A stretch of 64,000 nucleotides of DNA from Sphingomonas aliaeris. GTDB taxonomy: Bacteria > Pseudomonadota > Alphaproteobacteria > Sphingomonadales > Sphingomonadaceae. The notes beneath the pieces are model-generated. The model was not told where the DNA came from. It saw nothing but the letters and a program-made list of their open reading frames with translations, and made no database searches. The stretch is taken from positions 3,531,001-3,595,000 of the forward strand of contig NZ_CP061035.1 of NCBI RefSeq assembly GCF_016743815.1, read 5' to 3'. A program made the translations under genes and the position numbers. Position 1 is the stretch's first letter; each line of letters begins with the position of its first letter. Positions 19,684 through 29,310 of the stretch are shown here, one piece after another.

Positions 19684-20590
19684 TCACTCGCCGAATTTAC
19701 CCGGGCGGTACAACAGCGTGATCGCGACGCGGCGATTGCGCGGATCGGACGGGTTGGCCGTGATCATCGGTTCGCGATCCGCGACGCCCTCGATCCGCTC
19801 GAACCTCTTTTCCGGAATACCGCCAGCCAGCAGCCGCCGCCGCGTCGCTTCCGACCGGCTGGAGGACAGGATCCAGTTGTTCATCGCCATCGGGTCGCCA
19901 TAAGGCAGGCTGTCGGTATGACCGCGGATCATGATCGGATTGTCGGTATCGCGGATCGATGACGCGATCAGCCCGATCAGCGCCGATGCCTCACGATCCA
20001 GCTGCGTCGTGCCGAGCGCGAACATCGAATAGTCCGCGTCGTCGACCAGATCGATGCGCATCCCGTCCGGCGTCTTGACGAAACGGACATGCTTGCCGAG
20101 CTTCGCCAGATTGGGATTGACCTTCATCGCAGCCTCGACGCGCTGGCGTGTGCGCTCGAAATTCTTCTGGTCCTCCGCGCCCGTCTTTCCGCGGTTCTTC
20201 AGGCTGCCCTTTTGTCCGGTGCCGACGTTGACACCCCCGGTCAGAATCCGCCGGGACGGTCAGCGACCGCGTTCCGGTCTGCGCCGCCTTGTGCGGGTAA
20301 TTGTCCTTGTCGATCAACGACGACCCGCCGAACAGGCCGTTCGAGCCTGCGCTGTTCTGCTTGAACTCGATCAGCGTCGGCGCGAAATAATCCGCCAGCG
20401 CCTTGCGCTGTTTCTCGTTGGTCGCACCGAGCAGCCACATCAGCAGGAAGAACGCCATCATTGCGGTGACGAAGTCGGCATAGGCGACTTTCCACGCGCC
20501 GCCGTGATGGCCGCCATGCCCCTCTATATAGATCTTCTTGTAGATGATCTTCGGGGGTTGATTGTTACCGTGCGGTGCGCGGGCGGCCAT
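19684..20590 (-). CDS. motB: Flagellar motor stator protein MotB (one frameshift near 20243)
   Basis: The N-terminal part has the stator transmembrane helix with its proton-accepting aspartate in VAYADFVTAMMAFFLLMWLL. The C-terminal part, in another frame, has the OmpA-like peptidoglycan-binding domain (IMIRGHTDSLPYG, then SSSRSEATRRRLL). The 907-bp locus becomes 302 codons if one base is removed; reading GATTCTGACC as GATTCGACC restores PADSTGGVNVGTGQKG, which joins the two halves. The protein anchors stator units to the cell wall and forms the ion channel with MotA, whose gene lies three bases upstream. Probably intact in the organism; the shift may be a sequencing error. Confidence 0.85.
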
Positions 20591-20593
20591 CGA

Positions 20594-21457
20594 TCAGCGT
20601 CCGCGCAGGCCGTCGAACACTTCGGCAAAGCCGGGCTGGTTGTTGTGTGCAATGCCCGAGCGTGCGGCTTCGATCACCAGCGGTTGCGGATGACCGTGAA
20701 GCGACGCGATGATGATCTGCTTCACGACGTGATAGATTGCGGCATCGGCGTCCAGCACCTGCTTCAGCCGGTTGGCGAGCGGCGCGACGATCCCGTATGC
20801 CAACAGCACGCCCATGAACGTACCGACCAGCGCCGAGCCGATCATCGCGCCAAGGATGGCCGGCGGCTTGTCGATCGAACCCATCGTCTTCACCACGCCG
20901 AGCACGGCGGCGACGATGCCGAGCGCGGGCAAGGCATCGGCCAGCGACGCGATCGTGCCGTGCGGCCCTTCGACCTCGTGGTGATGCGTCTTGATCATGT
21001 TGTCCATGACGTCCTCGACCGCGTGCACGTCGAGCGTCCCCGACGACACGACGACCAGGCGCAACGTGTCGGCGATCAGATTGGTCAATGCATGATCGGC
21101 CAGCAGGCGCGGATATTCCGAGAACAACGCGGAGGATTTCGGATCCTCGACGTGCGGCTCCAGCGCGATCGGGCCCTCGGTGCGCAACATCTTCATCAGT
21201 TTGCTGACGAGGAAGATGACGTCGAGATAGTCCTGCTTCTTGTATTTCGGCCCCTTGAAGACCTTGCCCAGGCCACCGCCGAGCGCTTTGATTTCCTTCA
21301 TCGAGTTGCCGATGATCAGCGCGCCGACCGCGGCGCCGCCGATGATCAGCATTTCGTGGGGGATCGCTTCCATCACCGGGCCGAGCGCGCCGCCGGTGAT
21401 CGCGAACCCGCCGAAGATCATGACGAGAAGGACGACGAGGCCGATTACGACGAACAT
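20594..21457 (-). CDS. motA: Flagellar motor stator protein MotA
   Basis: 287 aa with an N-terminal helix (MFVVIGLVVLLVMIFGGFAI), a second helix around GGAAVGALIIG and two C-terminal helices with PALGIVAAVLGVVKTMG and IGSALVGTFMGVLLAYGIVAPLANR. This is the long MotA type with a large cytoplasmic loop that contacts FliG. It forms the ion channel with MotB. The pair follows flgL on the same strand after 129 bp, so it could be read through from the flg operon or have its own promoter, which I could not identify with confidence. Confidence 0.94.
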   Translation of the reverse strand: MFVVIGLVVLLVMIFGGFAITGGALGPVMEAIPHEMLIIGGAAVGALIIGNSMKEIKALGGGLGKVFKGPKYKKQDYLDVIFLVSKLMKMLRTEGPIALEPHVEDPKSSALFSEYPRLLADHALTNLIADTLRLVVVSSGTLDVHAVEDVMDNMIKTHHHEVEGPHGTIASLADALPALGIVAAVLGVVKTMGSIDKPPAILGAMIGSALVGTFMGVLLAYGIVAPLANRLKQVLDADAAIYHVVKQIIIASLHGHPQPLVIEAARSGIAHNNQPGFAEVFDGLRGR

Positions 21458-21586
21458 GTGAGTGCGTATTCCCCGGGGTTTGGGCCTGTTGGCCTGCGAT
21501 CCTCATGATTAGGGGATATTGGTAGCCAAGCCGTTAACCAGAGGCGCTTTTTTAGTTAAGCCGCGTTAGGATAAACGGCTCCCGGA

Positions 21587-22498
21587 TCAGTTCATATAAT
21601 TGAACAGCGACAGCGAGGAGAGTTTCGAGAAACTCGCCTGCGTGGCCGACAGCACCGTCATCGTCTTCTGCAATTCGAGGATCGTGGCGGCGGTGTCCGT
21701 ATCCTCGAGGCTCGACCGGTCGCCTTCGCGGATCGTCGCGACTTCGGTCAGGCGCGCGGTTTCCAGATCGAGCCGCGCAGCGCGCGCGCCGACCGAACCG
21801 CGCGCAGCCCCGATCTGCGTCAGCGCGGTCTTCAGGTCCGCACCTGCCTCGGATGCGGCAGCGGTCGCGCCGGTATTGCTGGTCAGTGCGGTGGCAAACT
21901 TGGAGATGATCGCGAACACGTCGCTTGGGCCGTTCGCCGTCGGGATGTTGCCGAACAGGCGCTTGGCGCTGTCGGTCGCGTGGACGTCGACGCCTTCGCC
22001 GACCGGAATAGGTGAAGGCTCACCGACATCCTTGAACGTGACGCTGCCATTCTGCGCCTGGGAAACGGCCGTATCTCCGGACGCCCCGCCGAACAGCGGC
22101 TGGCCGCGCACATCCTTCGTATTGGCCAAGCCAACGAGGTCTTGCACGATCGCGGTCAGCTGATCCCCGATCACGCGGCGATTCTCCGGGCTGAGCGCGT
22201 CGCTGTTCGCCTGCACGGCGAGTTCCGCGGCCTTCTGCAACTGGCTTTCGATCGATCCCAACGTGGAATCGGATTGCGCGAGCAGCGACTGCGCGACCTT
22301 GATGTTCGCACCGTAAGCGCTGTCGTTCGCGCTCGCGCGCTTGATCAGCGCGAGCTTCTGGAACGCCACGGGATCGTCCGATGCGGTGTTGATCCTTTTG
22401 TCGGTCGATATCTGGGTCTGCAGCTTGTCGGCCTTTGCCGCCAGTTGCTGCATCAGCGTGGATGACCGATCGTAAAGCTGGCTGGTGCTGATCTGCAT
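21587..22498 (-). CDS. flgL: Flagellar hook-filament junction protein FlgL
   Basis: 303 aa. The N-terminus MQISTSQLYDRSSTLMQQLA, with QISTDKRINTASDDPVAFQK, and the C-terminal flagellin-like helix ATILELQKTMTVLSATQASF are the terminal coiled-coil regions of FlgL/HAP3. It assembles between FlgK and the filament. The gene follows flgK after 10 bases, the usual order. No signal peptide, in keeping with export through the flagellar type III apparatus. Confidence 0.94.
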   Translation of the reverse strand: MQISTSQLYDRSSTLMQQLAAKADKLQTQISTDKRINTASDDPVAFQKLALIKRASANDSAYGANIKVAQSLLAQSDSTLGSIESQLQKAAELAVQANSDALSPENRRVIGDQLTAIVQDLVGLANTKDVRGQPLFGGASGDTAVSQAQNGSVTFKDVGEPSPIPVGEGVDVHATDSAKRLFGNIPTANGPSDVFAIISKFATALTSNTGATAAASEAGADLKTALTQIGAARGSVGARAARLDLETARLTEVATIREGDRSSLEDTDTAATILELQKTMTVLSATQASFSKLSSLSLFNYMN

Positions 22499-22508
22499 GA
22501 TATACGGC

Positions 22509-23853
22509 CTATTGGATCGTCAGGATCGACTGGAAGATTTCACGCGCGACCTGCACGACGCGCGCCGACGCCTGATACGCCTGCTGAAAGCGCATCAGAT
22601 CGACCGCCTCGTCGTCCAGGTTGACGCCGCTGACGGCATCACGGGAGGTGATCGCATTGTCGCGGATCGCGCCCTGCGCCTCGGCGACCGATTTGCGCGC
22701 GGCAAGCGCCGCCGCATTGCCGGACACCATCGCCGTGGTCGCCGTTTCGAATTTGCCGGCGGTACGCGCGGTTTCGAAACCGGCGAGATTGCCGTTGTTG
22801 CGCGCACCGCCGCCCGGCACTGCGGCCGCGATACCGCGCGGATCGGTCATGACCAACGTGATGTCGGTCGGGCTCGTGCCGACATCGAACAGCGGGGAGC
22901 CTTTAATGGTATCGAGCGTCTCGCCCTTGTCTTGCACCTTGTTGACGAGATCGACGAACCCGCTGGCAATGGTATCCAGCGAATCCCGTGCGGCAGTAAC
23001 GCGCGCGGCGCCTTCGGCCACACCGGCCAGGACGCCGCCATTGGGCGAAAGCCCGGACGTCGTACCCGCGCGATGCATGGCGAAGCTCACCGCCCCGGCC
23101 TCGCCGCGGGCGAAGGTGACGTATCCGGAATCGGTGCCGGCGACGAAGACCGGCCCGCCCCCCGCCAAGGCGAACCGTCGCCCGGCCGAAATCGTCGGTG
23201 ACGACGTTGACGTCGCTGATCGCGCTCATCTGTTCGAGCAACTGGTCGCGTTGATCGCCCAGCTGCGCCGCCGCCGCCGTGTCCGGCTGGACGCGGGCGA
23301 GCGCGGAATTCACCTTGGCCAGCGATACGCCGAGACCGTTCAGCGTCGCGACTGCAGCGTCGGCCGTCGCGTCGATATCCTGCTCGATCGCGATGAGCCC
23401 CTTGCCGGTGGCGCCGAACGAACTGGCGACCGAGGTAGCGGACTCGAGCATCGCCTGACGCGGCGTGGTCGCGGTGGGATCGGCGGCAATCGCCTTTGCC
23501 GCGTTGAAGAAGCTGGTCAGCCGGTCGCCGAGTTGATTGCCCGACAACGTGGTTTCGATTCGGCCCATCCACGCGATGCTCGTTTCCGACCGCGCGAGAT
23601 CCGCGCCGGCGGTGCGGACTTCGGCACTGCGGAACATGTCGTCGGCGCGCTTCACGCCTGACAGGAGCGCGCCGTTGACGTCGTTCGCGGTGCGCGTGAC
23701 GACCGAACCACCGGTCGAGGATATCTCGTTGATCGTCGACGTGCGGCGGGTGTAGCCGGGGGTCGAGGCGTTGGCGATATTCTCGGACGTGGTGGTCAGC
23801 GCGCTTTGATATGCGCGCACCCCGCTGGCGCCGATGCCGAGCAGGTCGCTCAT
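22509..23853 (-). CDS. flgK: Flagellar hook-associated protein 1 FlgK (one frameshift at 23158-23163)
   Basis: The N-terminus (SGVRAYQSALTTTSENIANA, STPGYTRRTS) and the C-terminus (GVNLDDEAVDLMRFQQAYQA) are classic FlgK, but they lie in different frames. A run of six C (plus strand) at 23158-23163 separates them. With five, the locus is 448 codons and reads RLGGGGPVFVAGTDSG through the join. The product is the first hook-filament junction protein. It overlaps the upstream flgJ-type gene by four bases and is followed by flgL. Likely a homopolymer sequencing error rather than a dead gene. Confidence 0.88.
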
Positions 23854-24188
23854 GCGGGCGTGCCTTCGGACGCGGCGGCGGCTTCCTGCGCGGCCTGGGC
23901 CTTGGCGAGGAAATCGACCATTGCCTTGCCGATGCCGAGCGGTGCGGTGTCGGCCATCGACTGGGCGACTTTCTGGTCCTGCATCTCGCGAAACGTGTCG
24001 AGGCCCTTGCTCTCGAACAATTCGCTCGAGAGGTGGGCCGATCGCATCGATTTCACCATCATGCCGACGAACACCGCCTCGAACTCCTTGCCCGCCTTTT
24101 CGAGGTTGGCGCGGCTGCCGAGGCGGGTGGTGTCGGTGGAAGTTCCGGATGGTGGCGAAGGTGCCGCACGGAGCGATATGTCGGTCAT
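23850..24188 (-). CDS. flgJ: Rod-binding protein, FlgJ N-terminal type
   Basis: 112 aa. The core KAGKEFEAVFVGMMVKSMR followed by FESKGLDTFREMQDQKVAQS and LGIGKAMVDFL is the rod-binding domain found at the N-terminus of enterobacterial FlgJ. The muramidase half is absent, which is normal in alphaproteobacteria, where a separate lytic transglycosylase does that job (here the gene at 33902). It scaffolds or caps the growing rod. Overlaps flgI upstream and flgK downstream by four bases each. Confidence 0.9.
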   Translation of the reverse strand: MTDISLRAAPSPPSGTSTDTTRLGSRANLEKAGKEFEAVFVGMMVKSMRSAHLSSELFESKGLDTFREMQDQKVAQSMADTAPLGIGKAMVDFLAKAQAAQEAAAASEGTPA

Positions 24189-25263
24189 AGCACTATCAAC
24201 TCCGCCTTGAGCGCTCCGGCTTCCTTAAGTGCTTCCAATATCGCGACTAAATCCGCGGGCGAGGCGCCGATCGCGTTGACCGCCTTGACCACATCGGCAA
24301 GTTTCGGGCCGCCTTGAATCAAGAACATAGGCCGCTTCTCCTCGTCCACAGCGACGCCGCTCTTCTGCTCTCGTGCGGTCTTGCCGTCGCTGAGCGGCGC
24401 GGGCTGCGCGACGCGTTCCTGTTCGTCGATCCGCACGGTCAGCTTGCCATGCGTGACGGCGGCGGGGCTGACGCGCACCGCGCTGTTGATGACGACGGTG
24501 CCGGTGCGCGCATTGACGATCACCTTGGCCGATGGCTCGGCGGAGGCCGCGTCGAGATTCTCGATCTGGCTCATCAGCGTCGCGCGGACGTCGGCCCCCG
24601 CGGCGCACGGACGGAGACGGAGACCGCGTCGGTCGCCTCCGCAATGCCCGCCCCGAAGCGCGCATTGATCGCCGAAGCGACGTTCTGCGCGGTCGTAAAG
24701 TCGGCGCGTGCGAGGTTGAAGGTCAGAGCGGCGCTGGTTTCGAACCCGGTCTGCACCGCACGTTCGACCGTCGCGCCTTCCGGAATACGGCCGGTCGAGG
24801 GTACGTTGACGACGATGCTGGACCCGTCCTTGCCCTCCGCCCCCAGGCCGCCGACCGCGAGGTTACCCTGCGCCATCGCATAGATCTGGCCATCGGCACC
24901 GAGCAGCGGCATCAGGATCAGGCTGCCGCCGCGCAGCGACTTGGCCTTCCCCATCGACGCGACGGTGATGTCGAGCCGCTGGCCCGGCTTGGCGAAGGCG
25001 GGCAGTTCCGCCGTGACCAGCACGACCGCGGCATTCTTCATCCCCGGATTGGCGCTGGCGGGCAATTGCAGCCCGAAGCGCGAGGCGACGGCCTTCAGCG
25101 ACTGGACGGTATATTCGAGATTGTCGTCCCCGGTGCCGGGCAGGCCCACGACCACGCCGTAGCCGGTCAGCTGGTTCGAGCGGATACCCTGGAACCCGCC
25201 GAGATCCTTGATCCGGTCGGCCGAGGCTGGGGTGGCGAGGAGGGTGGCCAATAGTGCGGCCAT
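24185..25263 (-). CDS. flgI: Flagellar P-ring protein FlgI (one frameshift at 24595-24599)
   Basis: From ATG 25263 the protein has a signal peptide (MAALLATLLATPASA) followed by DRIKDLGGFQGIRSNQLTGY, the hallmark of FlgI. The frame breaks at a run of five C (plus strand), after VSVSVRAPRG. With a sixth base the reading continues ADVRATLMSQIENLDAASAE to the normal C-terminus (360 codons). The protein forms the periplasmic P ring around the rod. The frame is open upstream of 25263 through the palindromic repeats, but that stretch is clearly not coding (it translates the repeat). Confidence 0.88.
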
Positions 25264-25271
25264 GATCCCTG

Positions 25272-25464
25272 CCGTTCGTCCTGAGCCTGTCGAAGGACGT
25301 GCCCGGAACATGCCCTTCGACAAGCTCAGGACGAACGGGGGGAGGTTCGGGATTAGTGTGGCGAGGCGTGTAGCGAGGAGGACAAGCAATCCCCCCCGCC
25401 GTTCGGGCTGAGCCTGTCGAAGCCCGTGCCCGGAACACGCCCTTCGACAAGCTCAGGACGAACG
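25272..25464. repeat. Two tandem copies of a dispersed palindromic repeat
   Basis: Copy 1 occupies about 25272-25338 and copy 2 about 25399-25464. Each has facing arms of the type CCGTTCGTCCTGAGCCTGTC and GACAAGCTCAGGACGAACGG around a short GC-rich loop. The same element recurs at 33524, 58211/59388 (split by the insertion sequence) and 60294. They lie between flgH and flgI and could stabilise or attenuate the mRNA there. The second arm carries the sequence TTCGACAAGCTCAGG that the IS110 guide RNA below would recognise. Confidence 0.85.
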
Positions 25465-25506
25465 GGGGGAGGTTCGGGATCAACTTCCAGATCATCAGCG
25501 CACCCA

Positions 25507-26211
25507 TCAGAACGGACTCACCACGGAGAAGAAGCGGCTGAGCCAGCCCTGGCGGCTGGCACGGGCGACGTCGCCCTTGCCGGTATAGGCGATCTGGGCG
25601 TCGGCGACGCGGGTCGAGAGGACGCGGTTTTCGGCGTCGATGTCGGCGGTGCGGATCAGCCCCTTGATCTGGACGAACTCGTCGCCGCGATTGAGCGTCA
25701 CGCGTTTCTGCCCCTGCACCAGCATCGTGCCGTTCGGGAACACCTTCGCCACGGTGACGCTGACTTCGCCCGACAGCGTGTTGGACTGATCGGCGGAGCC
25801 GTTGCCGGCGAAATTGCGCTTGCCGCTGGCGGCGACGTCGCTGGGATTGAACAGCTTGGACGCGAGGCCGGTGGTCGGCGGGGTGATGCCGAAGCTGCCG
25901 CCCGAATCGAGCTTGGTCCCCGCCGACTTGGACGCGGCAGTGCGTTCGACCAGGACGATCGTCAGCGGATCGCCGATGCGGCGCGCGCGCGATCCCTCGT
26001 AAAGCGCGGCATAGCCGTCGTTGATCTGGAAGATCGACCCCGTCGCGACCGCCGGCGGCAGCGCCACCGGCTGCGGCAGAGATGCCGAGAAATCGGCCGG
26101 CGGCGTTTTCCGGCCGAACAGGCGGGCATCGGCCGGCGCCGGGGCGGCGGAGGCGGTGACGGCGATGAGAATCGCGGAGAAGATGATCTGTTTCATGGCG
26201 TTAACCATCAT
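25507..26211 (-). CDS. flgH: Flagellar L-ring protein FlgH
   Basis: 234 aa from the ATG that overlaps the flgG stop (TGATG); an internal ATG at 26196 is the alternative. An N-terminal export signal (IIFSAILIAVTASAAPAPA) precedes the mature domain with GSIFQINDGYAALYEGSRAR, RIGDPLTIVLVE and the late FVQIKGLIRTADIDAENRV block typical of FlgH. It forms the outer-membrane ring of the basal body. Oddly there is no cysteine after the signal sequence, so the lipid anchor known from enterobacterial FlgH is missing here. Confidence 0.92.
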   Translation of the reverse strand: MMVNAMKQIIFSAILIAVTASAAPAPADARLFGRKTPPADFSASLPQPVALPPAVATGSIFQINDGYAALYEGSRARRIGDPLTIVLVERTAASKSAGTKLDSGGSFGITPPTTGLASKLFNPSDVAASGKRNFAGNGSADQSNTLSGEVSVTVAKVFPNGTMLVQGQKRVTLNRGDEFVQIKGLIRTADIDAENRVLSTRVADAQIAYTGKGDVARASRQGWLSRFFSVVSPF

Positions 26212-26999
26212 CAGATATTTTGGTTAACATATTTCAACATGTCGTCCGTCGCGGAGATCATTTTCGAATTCACCTCGTACGCACGCTGCGTTTCGATCAT
26301 GTCGACGAGTTCCTGCACGACGTTGACGTTCGACGCCTCCAGCATGCCCTGACGCACGCCGCCGCGCCCATCGACGCCGGCCACGCCGAGATTCGCCGCA
26401 CCGCTGGCCGCGGTTTCGGTGAGGTAATTGTCCCCGCCCTGCAGCAGCCCTTCGGTATTCGGGAAGGCGGCGATCTGGATCTGGCCGAGTTCGCTGGCGG
26501 CGGCCTGGCCCGGGATCGTCGCGGAGACGGTGCCGTCGGTGCCGATCGTGATTGCGGTCGCGCCTTCCGGCACGGTGATGCCGGGCATCACCTGATAGCC
26601 TTCGGACGTGACGATCAGCCCCTCGGGCGAGCGCGAGAAATTGCCCGCACGGGTGTAGCCGAGCGTACCACCGGGCAACTGGACCTGAAAATAGCCGTCG
26701 CCGTCGAGCGCGAGATCGAGCGAGTTGCCCGTCGTCTGCATCGACCCCTGCGTATCGATCCGCGCCGTCCCCTGAATGCGGACGCCGGTGCCGAGATTGA
26801 GGCCGGTCGCAAATCTGGTTTCCGCGGTGCTGGGCGCGCCGGGGGCGGTGACCGTCTGATAGGCGAGCGTTTCGAACGCCGCGCGGTCGCGCTTGTACCC
26901 CGTCGTGTTGACGTTCGCGAGGTTGTTCGAGATCACCCGCATCCGCATGTCCTGGGCATCCAGGCCGGTGCGGGCGATGTGCATTGCTGCGCTGCTCAT
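26211..26999 (-). CDS. flgG: Flagellar distal rod protein FlgG
   Basis: 262 aa. The N-terminal RMRVISNNLANVNTTGYKRD and the C-terminal VNVVQELVDMIETQRAYEVN are the rod/hook family signatures; the close spacing and length assign it to FlgG. It builds the distal rod crossing the P and L rings. Stop overlaps the flgH start. It is preceded by a 259-bp repeat-bearing gap after flgF. Confidence 0.95.
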   Translation of the reverse strand: MSSAAMHIARTGLDAQDMRMRVISNNLANVNTTGYKRDRAAFETLAYQTVTAPGAPSTAETRFATGLNLGTGVRIQGTARIDTQGSMQTTGNSLDLALDGDGYFQVQLPGGTLGYTRAGNFSRSPEGLIVTSEGYQVMPGITVPEGATAITIGTDGTVSATIPGQAAASELGQIQIAAFPNTEGLLQGGDNYLTETAASGAANLGVAGVDGRGGVRQGMLEASNVNVVQELVDMIETQRAYEVNSKMISATDDMLKYVNQNI

Positions 27000-27040
27000 G
27001 GTCTTGCTCCGTGAAGGACGTGCGGGGTGTTGATCTTACT

Positions 27041-27245
27041 CCCCTCCCTGGAAGGGAGGGGTTGGGGGTGGGTGGACGCCCGGGATGCCGTTCCGATCGT
27101 TCGATACCCGGTTGCGGCGTGTGGCGGACGCTTACGGGTTCGCGCGGTGTGAGGGGGGAGCTGTCGCAACCTACCCACCCCCGGCCCCTCCCTTTCAGGG
27201 AGGGGAGGAGAAGAGGGCGGCCCCTCCCTTTCAGCGAGGGAAGAA
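27041..27245. repeat. Dispersed CT-rich palindromes in the flgF-flgG gap
   Basis: The gap between flgF and flgG (27000-27258) contains CCCTCCCTGGAAGGGAGGG at 27042 and, about 140 bp on, the related CCCCTCCCTTTCAGGGAGGGG at 27184 plus a degenerate third copy at 27220. Each is a short hairpin of the same family, in opposite orientation relative to one another. No gene is seen. They may shape mRNA stability inside the flg operon. Confidence 0.7.
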
Positions 27246-27258
27246 GAACCGGGGGCCA

Positions 27259-28002
27259 TCACGACGGCATGCGCATCAGGGATGCGCCGCTTTCGTCCAT
27301 CGTCTTGGCTTCTTTCATCAGGTTCGCCTGAACCTCGTACGCGCGCTGATTCTCGATCATGTCGACCAGGGCCTGCGTCATGTTGACGTTCGACCCTTCC
27401 AGTGCGCCGCCGGTGACCTTGCCTTCCAAATCCTCGGGCAGGACGCCGCCGCCCTTGACGTGGAGCAGGTTGTCGAGACCCTTCAGCGTCTGCGAACCCT
27501 TGGTGCTGACCAGCTTGAGCTTGTCGATCACCTGCGGGTTCTTCGCATCGCCGCCGATCGGAATGATGCTGATCGTGCCGTCGCCGGCGATCGTCATCGA
27601 CTGATAGGGCGGGATGGTGATCGGGCCGCCGGAGCCCATGACCGGGAAGCCGTCGCCCGTCTGCAACACGCCGGTTTCGGTGACCGACAGGTCGCCGCGA
27701 CGCGTATACGCCTCGCTGCCGTCGGTCGCCTGGACGGTGAGCCAGCTGTCGCCGCCCATCGCCACGTCGAGCGCGCGGCCGGTCTGCTGGACGGCGCCCT
27801 GCTTGCGATCGGCGTCGATCACCTCTTCGGACGAGGGCGTGCGCGCTTCGAAGCCCGCGCCCTTGATCTCGATCCGGTCGAACACGACGCGGTCGGCGCG
27901 GAAGCCGATCGTCGACGCGTTCGCCATGTTGTTCGCGATCGAGGCCTGCGACGCCATGTGCGCCTTCAGCCCCGAGGCCGCGGTATAGATCAGTTTGTCC
28001 AC
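27259..28002 (-). CDS. flgF: Flagellar proximal rod protein FlgF
   Basis: 247 aa starting MDKLIYTAASGLKAHMASQA with IANNMANASTIGFRADRV, the FlgF form of the rod N-terminus (D/NLIYTA.SG). The C-terminal VNMTQALVDMIENQRAYEVQ closes the coiled coil. FlgF joins the proximal rod subunits FlgB/FlgC to FlgG. It follows flgE after 26 bases. Confidence 0.94.
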   Translation of the reverse strand: MDKLIYTAASGLKAHMASQASIANNMANASTIGFRADRVVFDRIEIKGAGFEARTPSSEEVIDADRKQGAVQQTGRALDVAMGGDSWLTVQATDGSEAYTRRGDLSVTETGVLQTGDGFPVMGSGGPITIPPYQSMTIAGDGTISIIPIGGDAKNPQVIDKLKLVSTKGSQTLKGLDNLLHVKGGGVLPEDLEGKVTGGALEGSNVNMTQALVDMIENQRAYEVQANLMKEAKTMDESGASLMRMPS

Positions 28003-28028
28003 TCAGGTGATCCCGTCCGTCAGATCGA

Positions 28029-29276
28029 TCAGCTGCGCATGTTGAAGATGGTCTGCGAAATCTGGTTCGCGGTATCGAGCGCCTTGGCATTCGCCTGGAA
28101 ATTGCGCTGTGCCGCGATCAGGTTGACCAGTTCTTCGGTGACATCGACGTTCGACCCCTCGATCGTGCCCGAATTGAGCGAACCGTAGCCATTGTCGTTC
28201 GCGCTGCCGAGCAACGCCTGGCCCGAAATGCCGCTGGACGACCAATAGCTGTTGCCGTTCTGGCGCAGGCCGGCCGGGTTGGTGAAGTTGGCGAGCGCGA
28301 CCTTGCCGAGCGCGATCGTGTCGCCGTTCGAGAAGCTGGCCGTGACGATGCCCGATTTGTCGACCGTGACGCCCGACAATTCGCCGACCGCGGTGCCGTC
28401 CTGGCTGCGGCCGACGACCGAGAAGGCGCTGGCCTTGCGCGTCGTGCCGGCCAGATCGAGGCCGATCGACTGCGATGCGCCACCGGTCGCGGGCAGGATC
28501 GCGTCATAGGCGATCGGCGCAGCGGGCGCGGTCAGGTTGCCGTTCGAGTCGAAGCTGAGCGTGGTCGGCGTGGCCGATCCGCCGACAGTCAGTTCCTGAA
28601 TGCCGACATAGGAGCGGACCGACCAGCTATTGTCCGCTTCGTGACGGAAATAGTTCGTCATCGTCATCGCCTTGCCGGTCGAATCGTAGACCGTCGTGGT
28701 GGTGGCGTTGTTGTAAGTCGAGGCGTTGAGCGGATCGAACGTGCCGACCGGGATCTTCGCCGTGGTCTGCAGATTGACGCCGAGCGATACGCCGGTGGTC
28801 GCCTTGGGCGATCCGCTGGTGCTCGGCAGGCGCAGATTGGTCAGCCCGTCGCTGCCCGTCGCGGTGACGTTGCCGTCCTGATCGACCGGATAGACCTGCA
28901 GCCTGCTGCCCTGATCATCGACGACGTTGTGCGTCGAGGGATCGACGTGGAAGCTGCCGTTGCGGGTATAGGCGACCGCCGCGCTCAATCCGTTGGTCTT
29001 GACCGCGAAGAAGCCGTCGCCGCTGATCGCGAGATCCAGCGAGGAGCCGGTCGTCTTCAGGCTGCCTTCGGAGAATTGCTGCGTATTGCCCTTCATCACC
29101 GTGCCCGAGCCGACCAGCTTGCGCGGATCGGTCTGCAGGTTCGATGCGATGACGTCGGCGAAGTTGGTGCGGCTCTTCTTGAAGCCGTCGGTGCCGACGT
29201 TGGCGAGGTTGTGCGAGATGGTCGACATCTCGGTCTGTGCTGCCTGAAGGCCGCTGAGCGAAGTGTAAAAGGACAT
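28029..29276 (-). CDS. flgE: Flagellar hook protein FlgE
   Basis: 415 aa. The N-terminus SFYTSLSGLQAAQTEMSTIS with HNLANVGTDGFKKSRTNFAD and the C-terminus VDVTEELVNLIAAQRNFQAN are those of the hook subunit. The central domain, with NYFRHEADNSWSVRSYVG, is larger than in the rod proteins. Many copies form the universal joint between rod and filament; its length is controlled by FliK and its cap is FlgD, encoded just upstream. Confidence 0.95.
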   Translation of the reverse strand: MSFYTSLSGLQAAQTEMSTISHNLANVGTDGFKKSRTNFADVIASNLQTDPRKLVGSGTVMKGNTQQFSEGSLKTTGSSLDLAISGDGFFAVKTNGLSAAVAYTRNGSFHVDPSTHNVVDDQGSRLQVYPVDQDGNVTATGSDGLTNLRLPSTSGSPKATTGVSLGVNLQTTAKIPVGTFDPLNASTYNNATTTTVYDSTGKAMTMTNYFRHEADNSWSVRSYVGIQELTVGGSATPTTLSFDSNGNLTAPAAPIAYDAILPATGGASQSIGLDLAGTTRKASAFSVVGRSQDGTAVGELSGVTVDKSGIVTASFSNGDTIALGKVALANFTNPAGLRQNGNSYWSSSGISGQALLGSANDNGYGSLNSGTIEGSNVDVTEELVNLIAAQRNFQANAKALDTANQISQTIFNMRS

Positions 29277-29310
29277 AGTAAACTCCTGAAGATTAGCGGT
29301 TTTTGGCGGT

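Noticed and set aside
21486..21540. Sigma-54-like TGGTTA...TTGG upstream of motA on the minus strand
   Set aside because: The invariant GC of the -12 box is GG here, so it does not meet the consensus.
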